A stretch of DNA of 64,000 nt from Biomaibacter acetigenes (GTDB taxonomy: Bacteria; Bacillota; Thermosediminibacteria; Thermosediminibacterales; Tepidanaerobacteraceae). Numbering within the stretch: position 1 is the stretch's first letter; each line of letters starts with the position of its first letter. The stretch covers positions 1 to 64,000 of the forward strand of contig NZ_CP033169.1 of assembly GCF_003691585.1 (NCBI RefSeq). Reading direction: 5' to 3'. Below the pieces are notes generated by a model, which saw only the letters and a list, made by a program, of their open reading frames with translations, ran no database searches and was not told the origin of the DNA. Positions 37,725-46,054 of the stretch are shown here, piece after piece. Position numbers and translations under genes: made by a program.

Positions 37725-37850
37725 CCCGGGATAATCATGTTTACTATAACCCAGTGAAAATTTCGCCGGTGGTTATCGTAGGGATTAATAGTGTGGTAAT
37801 ACATATAGAGTACAGGTGGTTATCCCGGGTGCTTTTAACAATAATCATGC
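37725..37850 (+). promoter_or_regulatory. Structured leader of the Na+/solute symporter gene, class unknown
   Basis: CCCGGGATAA (37725-37734) and TTATCCCGGG (37820-37829) form a perfect 10-bp outer stem enclosing 85 bases. Inside, ATAACC/GGTTAT (37746-37751, 37771-37776) can close a second stem over a small hairpin. Two direct repeats could compete for the same partners: GGTGGTTATC (37768-37777 and 37815-37824) and ATAATCATG (37731-37739 and 37841-37849). This looks like a switch-type RNA; I could not match it to a known riboswitch. Confidence 0.5.
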
Positions 37851-37930
37851 CATGAGAGGAGGGACGTAAGAAGGTTTATAAATGTAAGTTCAGTTAATTT
37901 TCATGAATATTACAAAAAGGAGGTAAATTC

Positions 37931-39370
37931 ATGAGTCTTACGGCAATTGTCTGGATTATCACTATTGTCTTCTGCGGCATTTTTCTATGGATTTCCTTCA
38001 AGGTTCAGGACTCTGCCAGCCAGAGTTTTTCCAACTATGCCATAGCCGGCGGAACACTGCCTATATACCTTATTTTATTTACGGATATCGCCACCATCAT
38101 GGGGGCAGGAAACTTCATAGGCCATGCTGCCCAGGGCTACAAGATAGGTCTTGTGGACATACCTTTCGTTTTCGGAGAACAGGGCTCCAAGATAATTTTC
38201 GCTCTCATATTTGCAGGCCTTGCCGGCAGATTCACCTACAACACCCTCTCCGAGATGATGGATGATCTGCTGGTGAGGGATAAAGCCACAAGAGCTATTG
38301 TGGGCGTCCTTACCGCCAGTATTATGATAGCCTGGGTAGGAGGCCAGGGCAAGGGGTTGGGCGACATTTTTGCCACCTTCACCGGTGCCAATCCGATTCC
38401 CATTATAATGCTCTTCAATGCGGTGTTTATCATATACACCTTCCTGGGCGGCATATATTCGGTGGTCTGGACGGACCTGTTGCAGGGCATCATCGTGGTG
38501 GTATTTGCTTTTATTTTCTACGGATTCGCCTTTGCGCCGGTTAATTTTTCTCTAGGTGTTCTGCAGCAGAAACTGGCAGAGGTGGGTGCTGCGAACCTGG
38601 GAACCCTCAGCAACGTGCCCTTTGCGGTTATACTCAAGAATTTTGTAACAGGATGTTTCGGCATCCTGGCAGCCCAGATTTACTGGCAGAGGTGCTTTGC
38701 CGCCAAGGATTCGGGCACCGCTCGAAATGGCATGCTGGTCAGCGGCATTGCGGCGGTTATTTTTGTGAGCATGACAGCCATGGTGGGCCTTGTGACAAAG
38801 GTGTTAAACCCCAATCTGGCAAATCCCAACCAGGCCATGCCCTGGCTCATGATGAACTATACTCCCACGTGGGTGCTGGCTGTAGTTTTTACACTGATTC
38901 TGGCCGCGGCCATGTCCAGCGCAGACTCCAACCTTAACTCTGCGGCGGTTATACTGGTTAATGACCTGATAAAACCCTTCGCTCCTAACAAAACAGATAA
39001 GGAACTGGTGAATTATGCAAAGGTATTGACAATAGTCGTAGGCATTTTTTCCACCCTGGCAGCCATTTACGCTTCCAGCATCATCGGCCTTTTCTCCAAG
39101 GCGTACACCATGGCCGGCGGCGGCATCGTGCCGGTACTTCTGGTGGGCCTTCTGTGGAAGAAGACCGGCGAACCCTTCACCATGGGCACCAAGAATAGCC
39201 GCATAACTCCCTGGGGCGCCCGCCTGGGCATAATAGTGGGTTCCGTTGTATCCCTTTCAAAATACGGTATACTCTGGGGTGTCGTCATTTCAGCCATAGT
39301 GACCATTGTAGTTTCACTCCTCACTCCCGATGTGTCTGAGCCGATAGCCCCGGATACAAAAGCGGCTTAA
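37931..39370 (+). CDS. Sodium:solute symporter (SSS family)
   Basis: Membrane transporter of 479 residues with about 12-13 hydrophobic segments. Family sequences include AGGTLPIYLILFTDIATIMGAGNFIG, the core GGIYSVVWTDLLQGIIV and AAAMSSADSNLNSAAVILVNDL, which carries the Na2-site serines. It imports an organic anion, amino acid or vitamin with Na+. Sequence alone does not give the ligand; a product related to the oxidase-dapA genes upstream is likely. The ATG has AAAGGAGG and a long structured leader. Confidence 0.88.
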   Translation: MSLTAIVWIITIVFCGIFLWISFKVQDSASQSFSNYAIAGGTLPIYLILFTDIATIMGAGNFIGHAAQGYKIGLVDIPFVFGEQGSKIIFALIFAGLAGRFTYNTLSEMMDDLLVRDKATRAIVGVLTASIMIAWVGGQGKGLGDIFATFTGANPIPIIMLFNAVFIIYTFLGGIYSVVWTDLLQGIIVVVFAFIFYGFAFAPVNFSLGVLQQKLAEVGAANLGTLSNVPFAVILKNFVTGCFGILAAQIYWQRCFAAKDSGTARNGMLVSGIAAVIFVSMTAMVGLVTKVLNPNLANPNQAMPWLMMNYTPTWVLAVVFTLILAAAMSSADSNLNSAAVILVNDLIKPFAPNKTDKELVNYAKVLTIVVGIFSTLAAIYASSIIGLFSKAYTMAGGGIVPVLLVGLLWKKTGEPFTMGTKNSRITPWGARLGIIVGSVVSLSKYGILWGVVISAIVTIVVSLLTPDVSEPIAPDTKAA

Positions 39371-39434
39371 GGGATTTCTTGAGTTAGTCTGGAGTCATCT
39401 TAACGGAAACTAACAAAATAAAATTTAGCTTAGC

Positions 39435-39467
39435 AAGACCGGCAAGATAATACTTGTCGGTCTTTTT
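39435..39467 (+). terminator. Intrinsic terminator after the symporter gene
   Basis: AAGACCGGCAAG (39435-39446) and CTTGTCGGTCTT (39453-39464) form a 12-bp stem with one G-U pair, 6-base loop and a T-run. Confidence 0.85.
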
Positions 39468-39520
39468 GCTTATACAATAATTTGATACAATAAATTAAAA
39501 CAATAATAGAGGTGAGGATT

Positions 39521-39652
39521 ATGGGTGGTGTCAGAGAAGCTCTTGAAATCCACATTAAAAGAGTCGAAAAAAAGAAACTTTATGAAGAAATGAAAGCCGC
39601 TGCTCAAGATCCGCTTTTTATGAGGGATTTAGAAGATTCTATGAAGGATTGA
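39521..39652 (+). CDS. Small antitoxin-like protein, possible toxin-antitoxin remnant
   Basis: A 43-residue, highly charged helical protein (begins MGGVREALEIHIKRVEKKKL, ends MRDLEDSMKD). The ATG has a GAGGTGAGG site. It resembles the C-terminal tail of ribbon-helix-helix antitoxins of Firmicutes (from memory). One base after its stop a second frame starts with ATG 39654 and ends after 19 codons, as expected for a broken toxin start. Real but possibly degraded. Confidence 0.5.
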   Translation: MGGVREALEIHIKRVEKKKLYEEMKAAAQDPLFMRDLEDSMKD

Positions 39653-39709
39653 TATGACAATACTTGTAGAAGCCGCATGTATTTATATGAAAGTAGAGGT
39701 AGGGCGAAC

Positions 39710-40480
39710 ATGACAAATGTTGAAGCTTATCTTAAATCCCCCACCGAGCGGGTGGATGACCTATTGTGCAATGGCCTCAAAATAATCCAGGACAAAAATT
39801 CCTACTGCTTTTCCATAGATGCGGTACTGCTTTCCAATTTCGTGAGGGCGGGTAAAAAAGACCGCATAATCGACCTGGGCACCGGCAGCGGGGTAATACC
39901 CTTACTGCTTTCGGCCAAGACCGAAGCTCCGAAAATCGTGGGTATCGAGATGCTGGAAGAAGTGGCCGAAAGGGCGGAGCGCAGCGTACTGATGAATAAT
40001 CTTAAAGGACGGGTAAAGATTATATGCGGGGACTTGAAAGAGGCTCCGCGGATTTTCGGGCGGGAAAGCTTTACCGTGGTGGTGACAAATCCGCCATATA
40101 TGAGGATGGATGAGGGTAAAATCAGCCCTAAAAAGGATATAGCCATAGCCCGCCACGAGGTGGCCGCCACTCTTGAAGATGTGGTAAATGCCGCCGCCGG
40201 GCTTCTTACCTTCGGCGGAAAATTTTATATGGTGTACAGGACATGGCGCCTTACAGATGCCATATTTGAACTAAAAAACCGTGCCCTGGAACCCAAGTTG
40301 CTGAGGTTTATCCAGCCCAGGGCGGCAGATCCCCCCAACCTATTTTTGGTTTTAGCCCAAAAGGGCGCCGGCTCCGGGCTTAAAATCCTCCCGCCCCTGG
40401 TAGTCTATAATGATGACGGAAATTACACGGAGGAGATCAACAGAATCTACTTTGAAGACTTGAAGTCTTCCTCATCCTGA
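39710..40480 (+). CDS. tRNA1(Val) N6-adenine methyltransferase-like (YabB/TrmN6 family)
   Basis: SAM-dependent methyltransferase of 256 residues. The SAM motif is IIDLGTGSGVIPLLL and the catalytic N6-adenine motif is NPPYM. It modifies tRNA or other RNA bases; the exact target in Firmicutes is not settled. ATG 39710 has GAGGTAGGG; the frame is open further 5' without a site. It sits beside rsmI as in B. subtilis yabB-yabC. Confidence 0.87.
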   Translation: MTNVEAYLKSPTERVDDLLCNGLKIIQDKNSYCFSIDAVLLSNFVRAGKKDRIIDLGTGSGVIPLLLSAKTEAPKIVGIEMLEEVAERAERSVLMNNLKGRVKIICGDLKEAPRIFGRESFTVVVTNPPYMRMDEGKISPKKDIAIARHEVAATLEDVVNAAAGLLTFGGKFYMVYRTWRLTDAIFELKNRALEPKLLRFIQPRAADPPNLFLVLAQKGAGSGLKILPPLVVYNDDGNYTEEINRIYFEDLKSSSS

Positions 40481-40536
40481 AATATTTAAATATGCTATAA
40501 ATAATATTTTTAAATTTACATTTGGAGGGAGTTTGC

Positions 40537-41514
40537 GTGGACAAAAAAGGCACATTATATCTTTGCCCCACGCCCATAGGCAATCTGGAGGATATTACGC
40601 TCAGGGCCATCAGGGTTTTAAAGGAAGTGGATTTTATTGCCGCCGAAGACACCAGGGTAACCAGGAAGCTGCTCAATCATTATGACATTAAGACCCCTCT
40701 TGTCAGCTACCATGAGCATAACAAGAGGGAAAAAGGGCCAGAGATAATTTCTTTGCTTGAAGAGGGAAAAAATATTGCCCTGGTCACTGATGCGGGCACT
40801 CCGGGGATTTCCGATCCGGGGGAAGACCTGGTGAGGCTGGCGGTGGAAGCGGGGATCGCCGTGGAGCCCCTCCCCGGCGCCGCAGCTGCAATTTGTGCAC
40901 TGGTAGCATCGGGAATTTCTACCGGGAGGTTTGTTTTTGAGGGATTTTTGCCGAGGAAAAAAAAGGAGAGAACCGAAAGATTGAAGGAGCTTTCTGCGGA
41001 AACCCGGACAATAGTGCTTTATGAGGCCCCCCACCGGCTGTTGAAGACCCTGAAAGATCTGGGGCAGGCTCTGGGAGATCGCAGTATTGCCATAGCCCGG
41101 GAGATGACGAAAGTCCACGAGGAATTCTTTCGAGGCACTGTCACGGATGCGGTGGCAAGATTTACCCGGACTCCGCCCAGGGGGGAACTGGTGATGGTCA
41201 TAGAGGGCCGGAAGGATGATGTTGAAACAAACACCGTGACTTTCCCGACGGATACGGCATCGTGCCCTGAAAATCCGGAAAATAAAAGCCCGGCGGGGAC
41301 CGGGCTGGATAGAAAAGATATCAAAATATATTTGAGAGAAAAACTTGAGTATTATACCTCCATGGGCTATTCCAGAAAGGAAGCCCTGAAAAAAACCGCC
41401 GCCGAAGCAGGCATCTCCAGAAATGAAGCCTACGATATACTGTTTCGAGAAAGCTCCGAAGTAGAGGAAAAGACCACTGAGCCAACTGATAATCAGTTCA
41501 AGCGTAAAAACTAA
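40537..41514 (+). CDS. rsmI: 16S rRNA (cytidine-1402-2'-O) methyltransferase
   Basis: Tetrapyrrole-methylase-fold RNA methyltransferase of 325 residues. Typical sequences are LYLCPTPIGNLEDITLRA, AAEDTRVTRKLL, VTDAGTPGISDPG and LPGAAAAICALVASG. The tail beyond about residue 230 is extended. GTG 40537 is chosen because GGAGGGA lies at 40524-40530; TTG 40522 would overlap that site. Confidence 0.95.
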   Translation: MDKKGTLYLCPTPIGNLEDITLRAIRVLKEVDFIAAEDTRVTRKLLNHYDIKTPLVSYHEHNKREKGPEIISLLEEGKNIALVTDAGTPGISDPGEDLVRLAVEAGIAVEPLPGAAAAICALVASGISTGRFVFEGFLPRKKKERTERLKELSAETRTIVLYEAPHRLLKTLKDLGQALGDRSIAIAREMTKVHEEFFRGTVTDAVARFTRTPPRGELVMVIEGRKDDVETNTVTFPTDTASCPENPENKSPAGTGLDRKDIKIYLREKLEYYTSMGYSRKEALKKTAAEAGISRNEAYDILFRESSEVEEKTTEPTDNQFKRKN

Positions 41515-41551
41515 ACGCAGCCGGAGATGGCCATATACACAAATCGGATTT

Positions 41552-42466
41552 TTAATAGTTATCAATGTTTTGCTGGAAATCATAAACCATCCGGGAGATA
41601 TCGGCCAGGGTCTGCAGAGATACCGCTTCCCATCCATCCCGGGTGAATATGGTAATAATATAAGGACGTTTTCCAAAAACTATACCCACATCGTGAAACT
41701 TGTCATCCAGAGCTCCCATCTTATGGGCCACTAAGGTGCCGTCGGGCAAATCCTGAGGAATGCCTTCTTTGAAAATGGAATGTTCCATGAAATAAAGCAG
41801 CTCATTGCCGTAATCAGGATATTTTTTACTGAAGGCCAGCAGCTCCTCAAGGTATCTGCCCATATCTCTGGGAGTGGTAATATACAGGCCGTCTATCTTG
41901 CCAGTGGCGGAAGCTCCCAGGGATTTTTCAAAGGCAGTCAGCCCATCATGGTCGATAAAATCCAGAAGCATTTTCCAGGCCACATTGTCACTGTATTCGA
42001 TGGAAAGGCGCGAAAGTTCCCTGAGGGTATACCTGCCCCCAAAGGGTTCGCCCTGGAGAATGCCGGTGCCCCGGGTGTAATATTCTTGTGTATAGGTGAG
42101 GGTAGCATTTAAATCTATCTTTCCTTCTGCCGCCAGTTCATAAAGGTATAGCACCAGCGGCAGTTTTATGGTGCTGGCGGCGGCATATACATTATCCGAG
42201 CCCAGCTCCAGGGTTTTGCCTGAATTGAGGTCCTTTACATATACGCTTATTTTTCCAGGCCTATCCTTGATATAGTTCTGCAATTCGAGCTTTAGACTTT
42301 CATAGTCCGGGCCGGTAGTGTTATTTGGGTCGCTGACAACCCCATCTTTCTTTGATCCCGAGGTAATGTCGGCATATGAAACCATCTGAGGTAGTACCCC
42401 AGCTGAAAATGTTAAAATAATAACAATTATAACCGGTAATACACCTGCCTTAAATATTCGTTTCAT
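41552..42466 (-). CDS. Exported class A beta-lactamase-like serine hydrolase
   Basis: Protein of 304 residues with an N-terminal signal/anchor (residues 5-30) and a serine hydrolase fold of the class A type. Motifs are S-x-x-K in AASTIKLP, SDN in YSDNVAW, and KMG in place of KTG. Only about 35 residues separate SDN from TTPRDM, compared with nearly 50 in true class A enzymes, so the omega loop that carries the general base is short. It is more likely a peptidoglycan or ester hydrolase than a resistance enzyme. The ATG has GGGGGAAGGA upstream. It converges on rsmI. Confidence 0.82.
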   Translation of the reverse strand: MKRIFKAGVLPVIIVIILTFSAGVLPQMVSYADITSGSKKDGVVSDPNNTTGPDYESLKLELQNYIKDRPGKISVYVKDLNSGKTLELGSDNVYAAASTIKLPLVLYLYELAAEGKIDLNATLTYTQEYYTRGTGILQGEPFGGRYTLRELSRLSIEYSDNVAWKMLLDFIDHDGLTAFEKSLGASATGKIDGLYITTPRDMGRYLEELLAFSKKYPDYGNELLYFMEHSIFKEGIPQDLPDGTLVAHKMGALDDKFHDVGIVFGKRPYIITIFTRDGWEAVSLQTLADISRMVYDFQQNIDNY

Positions 42467-42645
42467 TTTTTCCTTCCCCCTGTGTAATGGTTTTTAAGTG
42501 CCACAATGCGGCTTCTATTTTATTATAAAGCCTGGCAAAGGGTTGTTCCATAGTAATTTCAGGATATTAAAAGGATTTTCGGAAAAAAAGTAGAACAATA
42601 TAATTTATGACAATATCTGGTTAATATTATGGGGGAGAGGATAAA

Positions 42646-44229
42646 ATGTTCGATATCATTATCAAAAACGGTAAAATCATAGATGGCACCGGGAATCCCT
42701 GGTTTTATGCGGACATTGCCGTAAAGGACGGGAAAATAGCCGCTATAGGAAAACTGGAAGGAGCCGAAACCCGGGAGGCCATAGATGCAAAGGGGCTGGT
42801 GGTTTCGCCGGGGTTTATAGACATTCATTCCCATTCGGACCTGGAGCCCATGGTGAACTTCCGCTGCGAGAGCAAGGTGCGCCAGGGGGTTACCACAGAA
42901 CTGGTGGGAAACTGCGGGGACTCGGCGGCACCGGTGTTCGGCATGGCATACGACCAGCAGAAAGAATATATAGATGGCCATTATGACATCAGCTCCAACT
43001 GGCATACCGTGGACGAATACCTTTCAAAGATAGACAGGGCAAAGCCCGGCATAAATTACGCCACTCTGGTAGGCCATGGCACATTGCGAAAATCGGTGAT
43101 GGGATATGAACGCAGGCCCGCGACAGAAGATGAGCTTTCCAGAATGAAGGACCTCCTGCGGGAGGCTTTACGGCAGGGAGCCTTCGGCATGAGCACAGGG
43201 CTCATATATCCCCCTGGTTCCTTTGCCGATACGGGTGAGCTCATAGAGATTTCTAAAGTGATGGCCGAAGAAGGCGGCATATATTCCACCCATATGAGGG
43301 ATGAGGGAGAAAAACTGGAGGAAGCCGTGGCCGAAGCCATAGAAATAGGCAGAAAGGCGGGCGTCCCTGTGGAGATTTCCCACCACAAGGCCTGCGGGAG
43401 GAGCTATTTCGGCAGGGTGGAAAAGACCCTGAAGATGATGGAAAAGGCCCGGACAGAAGGCATCGATGTGACCTGTGATGTCTATCCCTATACGGCTACC
43501 GCCACTGGCCTTTCCTCCATAATCCCGGACTGGGCCCATGAAGGCGGCATGGAAAAGCTCCTGGATAGGATTCGGGATAAAACCCTCCGGGAAAAAATTA
43601 AGGAAGAGACCCATCCGGTGCAGATGGCATTGAGCGGCTATGAAAATATATATATATCCTGTGTGGGTAGCGAAGAGAACAGGAAATACCAGGGTGCAAG
43701 CCTTGCCGACATAGGTCGGGAACTGGAAAAAGACCCCCTTGATGCAGCCCTTGACCTCATTCTGGAGGAAAAGGGCGACGTGGGCATGATACGTTTTGCC
43801 ATGGATGAGGAAGACGTAAAAAAGGTCATCAGCCACCGCCTATCCATGATAGGCTCCGACGGCAGCGCCCTGGCGCCTTATGGAGTGCTGGGGAAAGGCC
43901 ATCCCCACCCCAGGAATTACGGCACTTTCCCCCGGGTAATCTCCCGGTACTGCCGGGAATTCAAAGTAATCTCCCTGGAAGACGCGGTAAAGAAGATGAC
44001 GTACTTTCCGGCCTGCCGCATGGGCCTGTCCGATCGCGGACTTTTAAAACAGGGTATGGCTGCTGACATCACCATATTTGACTTTGAAAATGTGAAGGAC
44101 ATCGCCACTTATGAAAATCCCCATTCTTACCCCGATGGCATAAAATATGTTATCGTGAACGGCGTCATGGTCATTAAAAATGGGGAGCATACCGGCGAGC
44201 GTCCGGGGAAGGCGCTGAGGAGGCTGTAA
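42646..44229 (+). CDS. N-acyl-D-amino-acid deacylase family (D-aminoacylase)
   Basis: Metal-dependent amidohydrolase of 527 residues. Visible features are the N-terminal beta-sandwich start (DIIIKNGKIIDGTGNPW), the metal site DIHSHSDLEP, EISHHKACG and the late GSDGSALAPYG with its Asp. Relatives hydrolyse N-acyl-D-amino acids; close relatives act on dihydropyrimidine- or hydantoin-derived D-carbamoyl compounds. ATG 42646 follows GGGGGAGAGG. It precedes the third sigma-54 activator by 72 bases and may be co-transcribed with it. Confidence 0.88.
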   Translation: MFDIIIKNGKIIDGTGNPWFYADIAVKDGKIAAIGKLEGAETREAIDAKGLVVSPGFIDIHSHSDLEPMVNFRCESKVRQGVTTELVGNCGDSAAPVFGMAYDQQKEYIDGHYDISSNWHTVDEYLSKIDRAKPGINYATLVGHGTLRKSVMGYERRPATEDELSRMKDLLREALRQGAFGMSTGLIYPPGSFADTGELIEISKVMAEEGGIYSTHMRDEGEKLEEAVAEAIEIGRKAGVPVEISHHKACGRSYFGRVEKTLKMMEKARTEGIDVTCDVYPYTATATGLSSIIPDWAHEGGMEKLLDRIRDKTLREKIKEETHPVQMALSGYENIYISCVGSEENRKYQGASLADIGRELEKDPLDAALDLILEEKGDVGMIRFAMDEEDVKKVISHRLSMIGSDGSALAPYGVLGKGHPHPRNYGTFPRVISRYCREFKVISLEDAVKKMTYFPACRMGLSDRGLLKQGMAADITIFDFENVKDIATYENPHSYPDGIKYVIVNGVMVIKNGEHTGERPGKALRRL

Positions 44230-44301
44230 TGCAGGAAATTCAATAAAACATTAAAGCCTGAAAGTATGTAACGAATTCTGGCAAAGAAGGGGGTAGTATG
44301 G

Positions 44302-45750
44302 TTGTCGGAAGTCCTCAAGAACATGCAGGATACCGTTGTCAAATATGCCCGGGTGCTTTCTCGCATATTAAAGGTGGATGTGGAGATAGTGGATGACAGG
44401 CTCAACCGCATTGCCGGCACCGGCAGTTTTGAAAACAGGGTCAATACCGACATGTCCGATGAGGGATATGTCTACAGGACGGTACTGCAGACCGGAGAAA
44501 AGAAAATCATCAGGAACCCCGGCATGCATGAAATATGCATGCGCTGCCCCAAGAGGTACCATTGTGAGGAGACCTTTGAGATAAGCACCCCTATAAAGAT
44601 CGGCGATGAGGTTATAGGAGTTATAGGCTTCGTATGTTTTGACCAGCAGCAAAAAAACCACATACTGGAAGACCTGGACACATATCTGGAGTTTCTGGAC
44701 CAGATATCGGATTTAATATCATCTAAGGCCCTGGAAGAGATTGAAAAGGAGAAGACCCTAAACGCCTTTAATGAAAAAATCAACACAGTTTCAGGCTCTG
44801 CGGAGAATTTTGGCCTCGACAAAATACTGGGTGAATCGGAAAAGATAAAATCATTGAAAGAAAAGGTTAAAAAAATTGCCCGCTCATCTTCCACGGTGCT
44901 GATTACAGGGGAAAGCGGTACCGGGAAGGAGCTTCTTGCCAGGGCCATCCATATGGAGAGCTACAGGGCTGATGGTCCTTTTGTAGCCATAAATTGTGCC
45001 GCCATCCCCGAGACGCTGCTGGAAAGCGAACTGCTGGGATATACGCGGGGCGCCTTTACCGGTGCCGATGTAAGGGGCAAGATGGGCAAGATTGAGCTGG
45101 CCCATAAGGGCACACTTTTTTTTGATGAAATAGGAGATATGCCCCTCTACCTGCAATCAAAACTGCTTCGGGTGCTGGAGCAAAAAGAAGTAACCAGGCT
45201 GGGCTCCAACAAACCCGTGCCGGTGGATGTGAGGTTTATCGCTGCCACCAACAAGGACCTGGAAAGGATGATAAGGGAAAGGGCCTTCAGGGAAGACCTA
45301 TACTACAGGCTCAACGTCATACCTCTGGAGGTGCCGCCCCTGAGGGAGCGCAAGGAAGACATAGAGCAGCTAACCAAGTTTTTTATAGAAAAGTACTGTC
45401 GGCTCTTCAACAAAAAGGTCATTCTAATTGATGACAGGCTATGGGAATACATGAAAATGTACGATTGGCCCGGCAATGTGAGAGAGCTGGAAAACACAGT
45501 GGAGTACATGGTGAATATGCTGGGAAGCGACGGAATAATAACTATGAGGCTTATGCCCAGGAAATTCATGGAAGACGCCGGGAGGGCGAAAGACGACATA
45601 GACAGCCTGGAAGAAATGGAAGCAAGACTCATAAAAAGGGCCCTGAATATTTACGGCAGAAATGTTACAGCAAAAAAGCAGGTGGCAAAAAAACTGGGGA
45701 TCGGTATGGCCACCCTTTACCGAAAATTAAAAAAATACGGGTTTGATTAA
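44302..45750 (+). CDS. Sigma-54-dependent activator with Cys-motif sensor domain (YgeV-like N-terminus)
   Basis: Enhancer-binding protein of 482 residues. The N-terminal GAF-like domain has the sequence KVDVEIVDDRLNRIAGTGSF, similar from memory to YgeV, the purine-catabolism activator of E. coli, followed by Cys79-x2-Cys82-x5-Cys88. There is no PAS domain. The AAA+ core has Walker A GESGTGKE near 203-210 and intact GAFTGA; a helix-turn-helix ends the protein (VAKKLGIGMATLYRKL). TTG 44302 has AGGGGG 8 bases upstream. It lies just before the sigma-54 promoter at 45992 and likely switches on the purine train. Confidence 0.87.
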   Translation: MSEVLKNMQDTVVKYARVLSRILKVDVEIVDDRLNRIAGTGSFENRVNTDMSDEGYVYRTVLQTGEKKIIRNPGMHEICMRCPKRYHCEETFEISTPIKIGDEVIGVIGFVCFDQQQKNHILEDLDTYLEFLDQISDLISSKALEEIEKEKTLNAFNEKINTVSGSAENFGLDKILGESEKIKSLKEKVKKIARSSSTVLITGESGTGKELLARAIHMESYRADGPFVAINCAAIPETLLESELLGYTRGAFTGADVRGKMGKIELAHKGTLFFDEIGDMPLYLQSKLLRVLEQKEVTRLGSNKPVPVDVRFIAATNKDLERMIRERAFREDLYYRLNVIPLEVPPLRERKEDIEQLTKFFIEKYCRLFNKKVILIDDRLWEYMKMYDWPGNVRELENTVEYMVNMLGSDGIITMRLMPRKFMEDAGRAKDDIDSLEEMEARLIKRALNIYGRNVTAKKQVAKKLGIGMATLYRKLKKYGFD

Positions 45751-45773
45751 AAAAATTTTATAAATTGACCGGA

Positions 45774-45873
45774 TTTATCATAATGATAAAATAATTATCA
45801 TATCGATAAATAATGCCCGGCCTCTTTATATTGCTGCAGGAAAATTGCAGCATATTTTTTTATCATATTGAGA
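45774..45873. promoter_or_regulatory. Three TTATC-N5-GATAA-type operator sites
   Basis: TTTATCATAATGATAAA (45774-45790) is a perfect palindrome; TTATCATATCGATAA (45795-45809) is a second copy; a third degenerate copy, TTATCATATTGAGAA, starts at 45860. They lie 150-245 bases upstream of the predicted sigma-54 start, as expected for enhancers of the activator at 44302. This and the next two entries describe the 304-bp gap 45751-46054. Confidence 0.6.
45832..45861 (+). terminator. Intrinsic terminator after the sigma-54 activator
   Basis: TGCTGCA (45832-45838) and TGCAGCA (45846-45852) with a 7-base loop are followed by TATTTTTTT. It lies among the operator sites. Confidence 0.65.
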
Positions 45874-45990
45874 AAAAATGTAAGAGTGTTGGTATAGAAT
45901 GAATTTTAAAAGCGGCCCCGGGAATCGGAAAGACTTTAGAACGTCAATACAGGCACAGGTTCAGACAGAATTTACATTATATTTTTTATT

Positions 45991-46007
45991 TTGGCACGTT
46001 TATTGCA
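45991..46007 (+). promoter_or_regulatory. Sigma-54 (-24/-12) promoter of the purine/ureide train
   Basis: TTGGCACGTTTATTGCA matches the consensus nearly perfectly: GG at 45993-45994, GC at 46005-46006. Start near 46018, 37 bases before the ATG at 46055. Confidence 0.88.
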
Positions 46008-46054
46008 TAACTTCATTAACATAAATGGGCAAAAGAGGGAGTTGATGTTTTAAA

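Noticed and set aside
37725-37829. Intrinsic terminator made by the CCCGGGATAA/TTATCCCGGG pair
   Set aside because: The loop is 85 bases and the T-stretch after it is only four bases, so a simple terminator is unlikely; kept as a leader structure.
40618-41676. Long open frame antisense to rsmI
   Set aside because: 352 codons on the minus strand with no start signal and overlapping two well-supported genes; composition is that of a mirrored coding frame.
42532-42547. Sigma-54-like string CTGGCAAAGGGTTGTT before the D-aminoacylase gene
   Set aside because: GG is followed at the correct distance by GT rather than GC, and the leader would be long; not enough to call a promoter.
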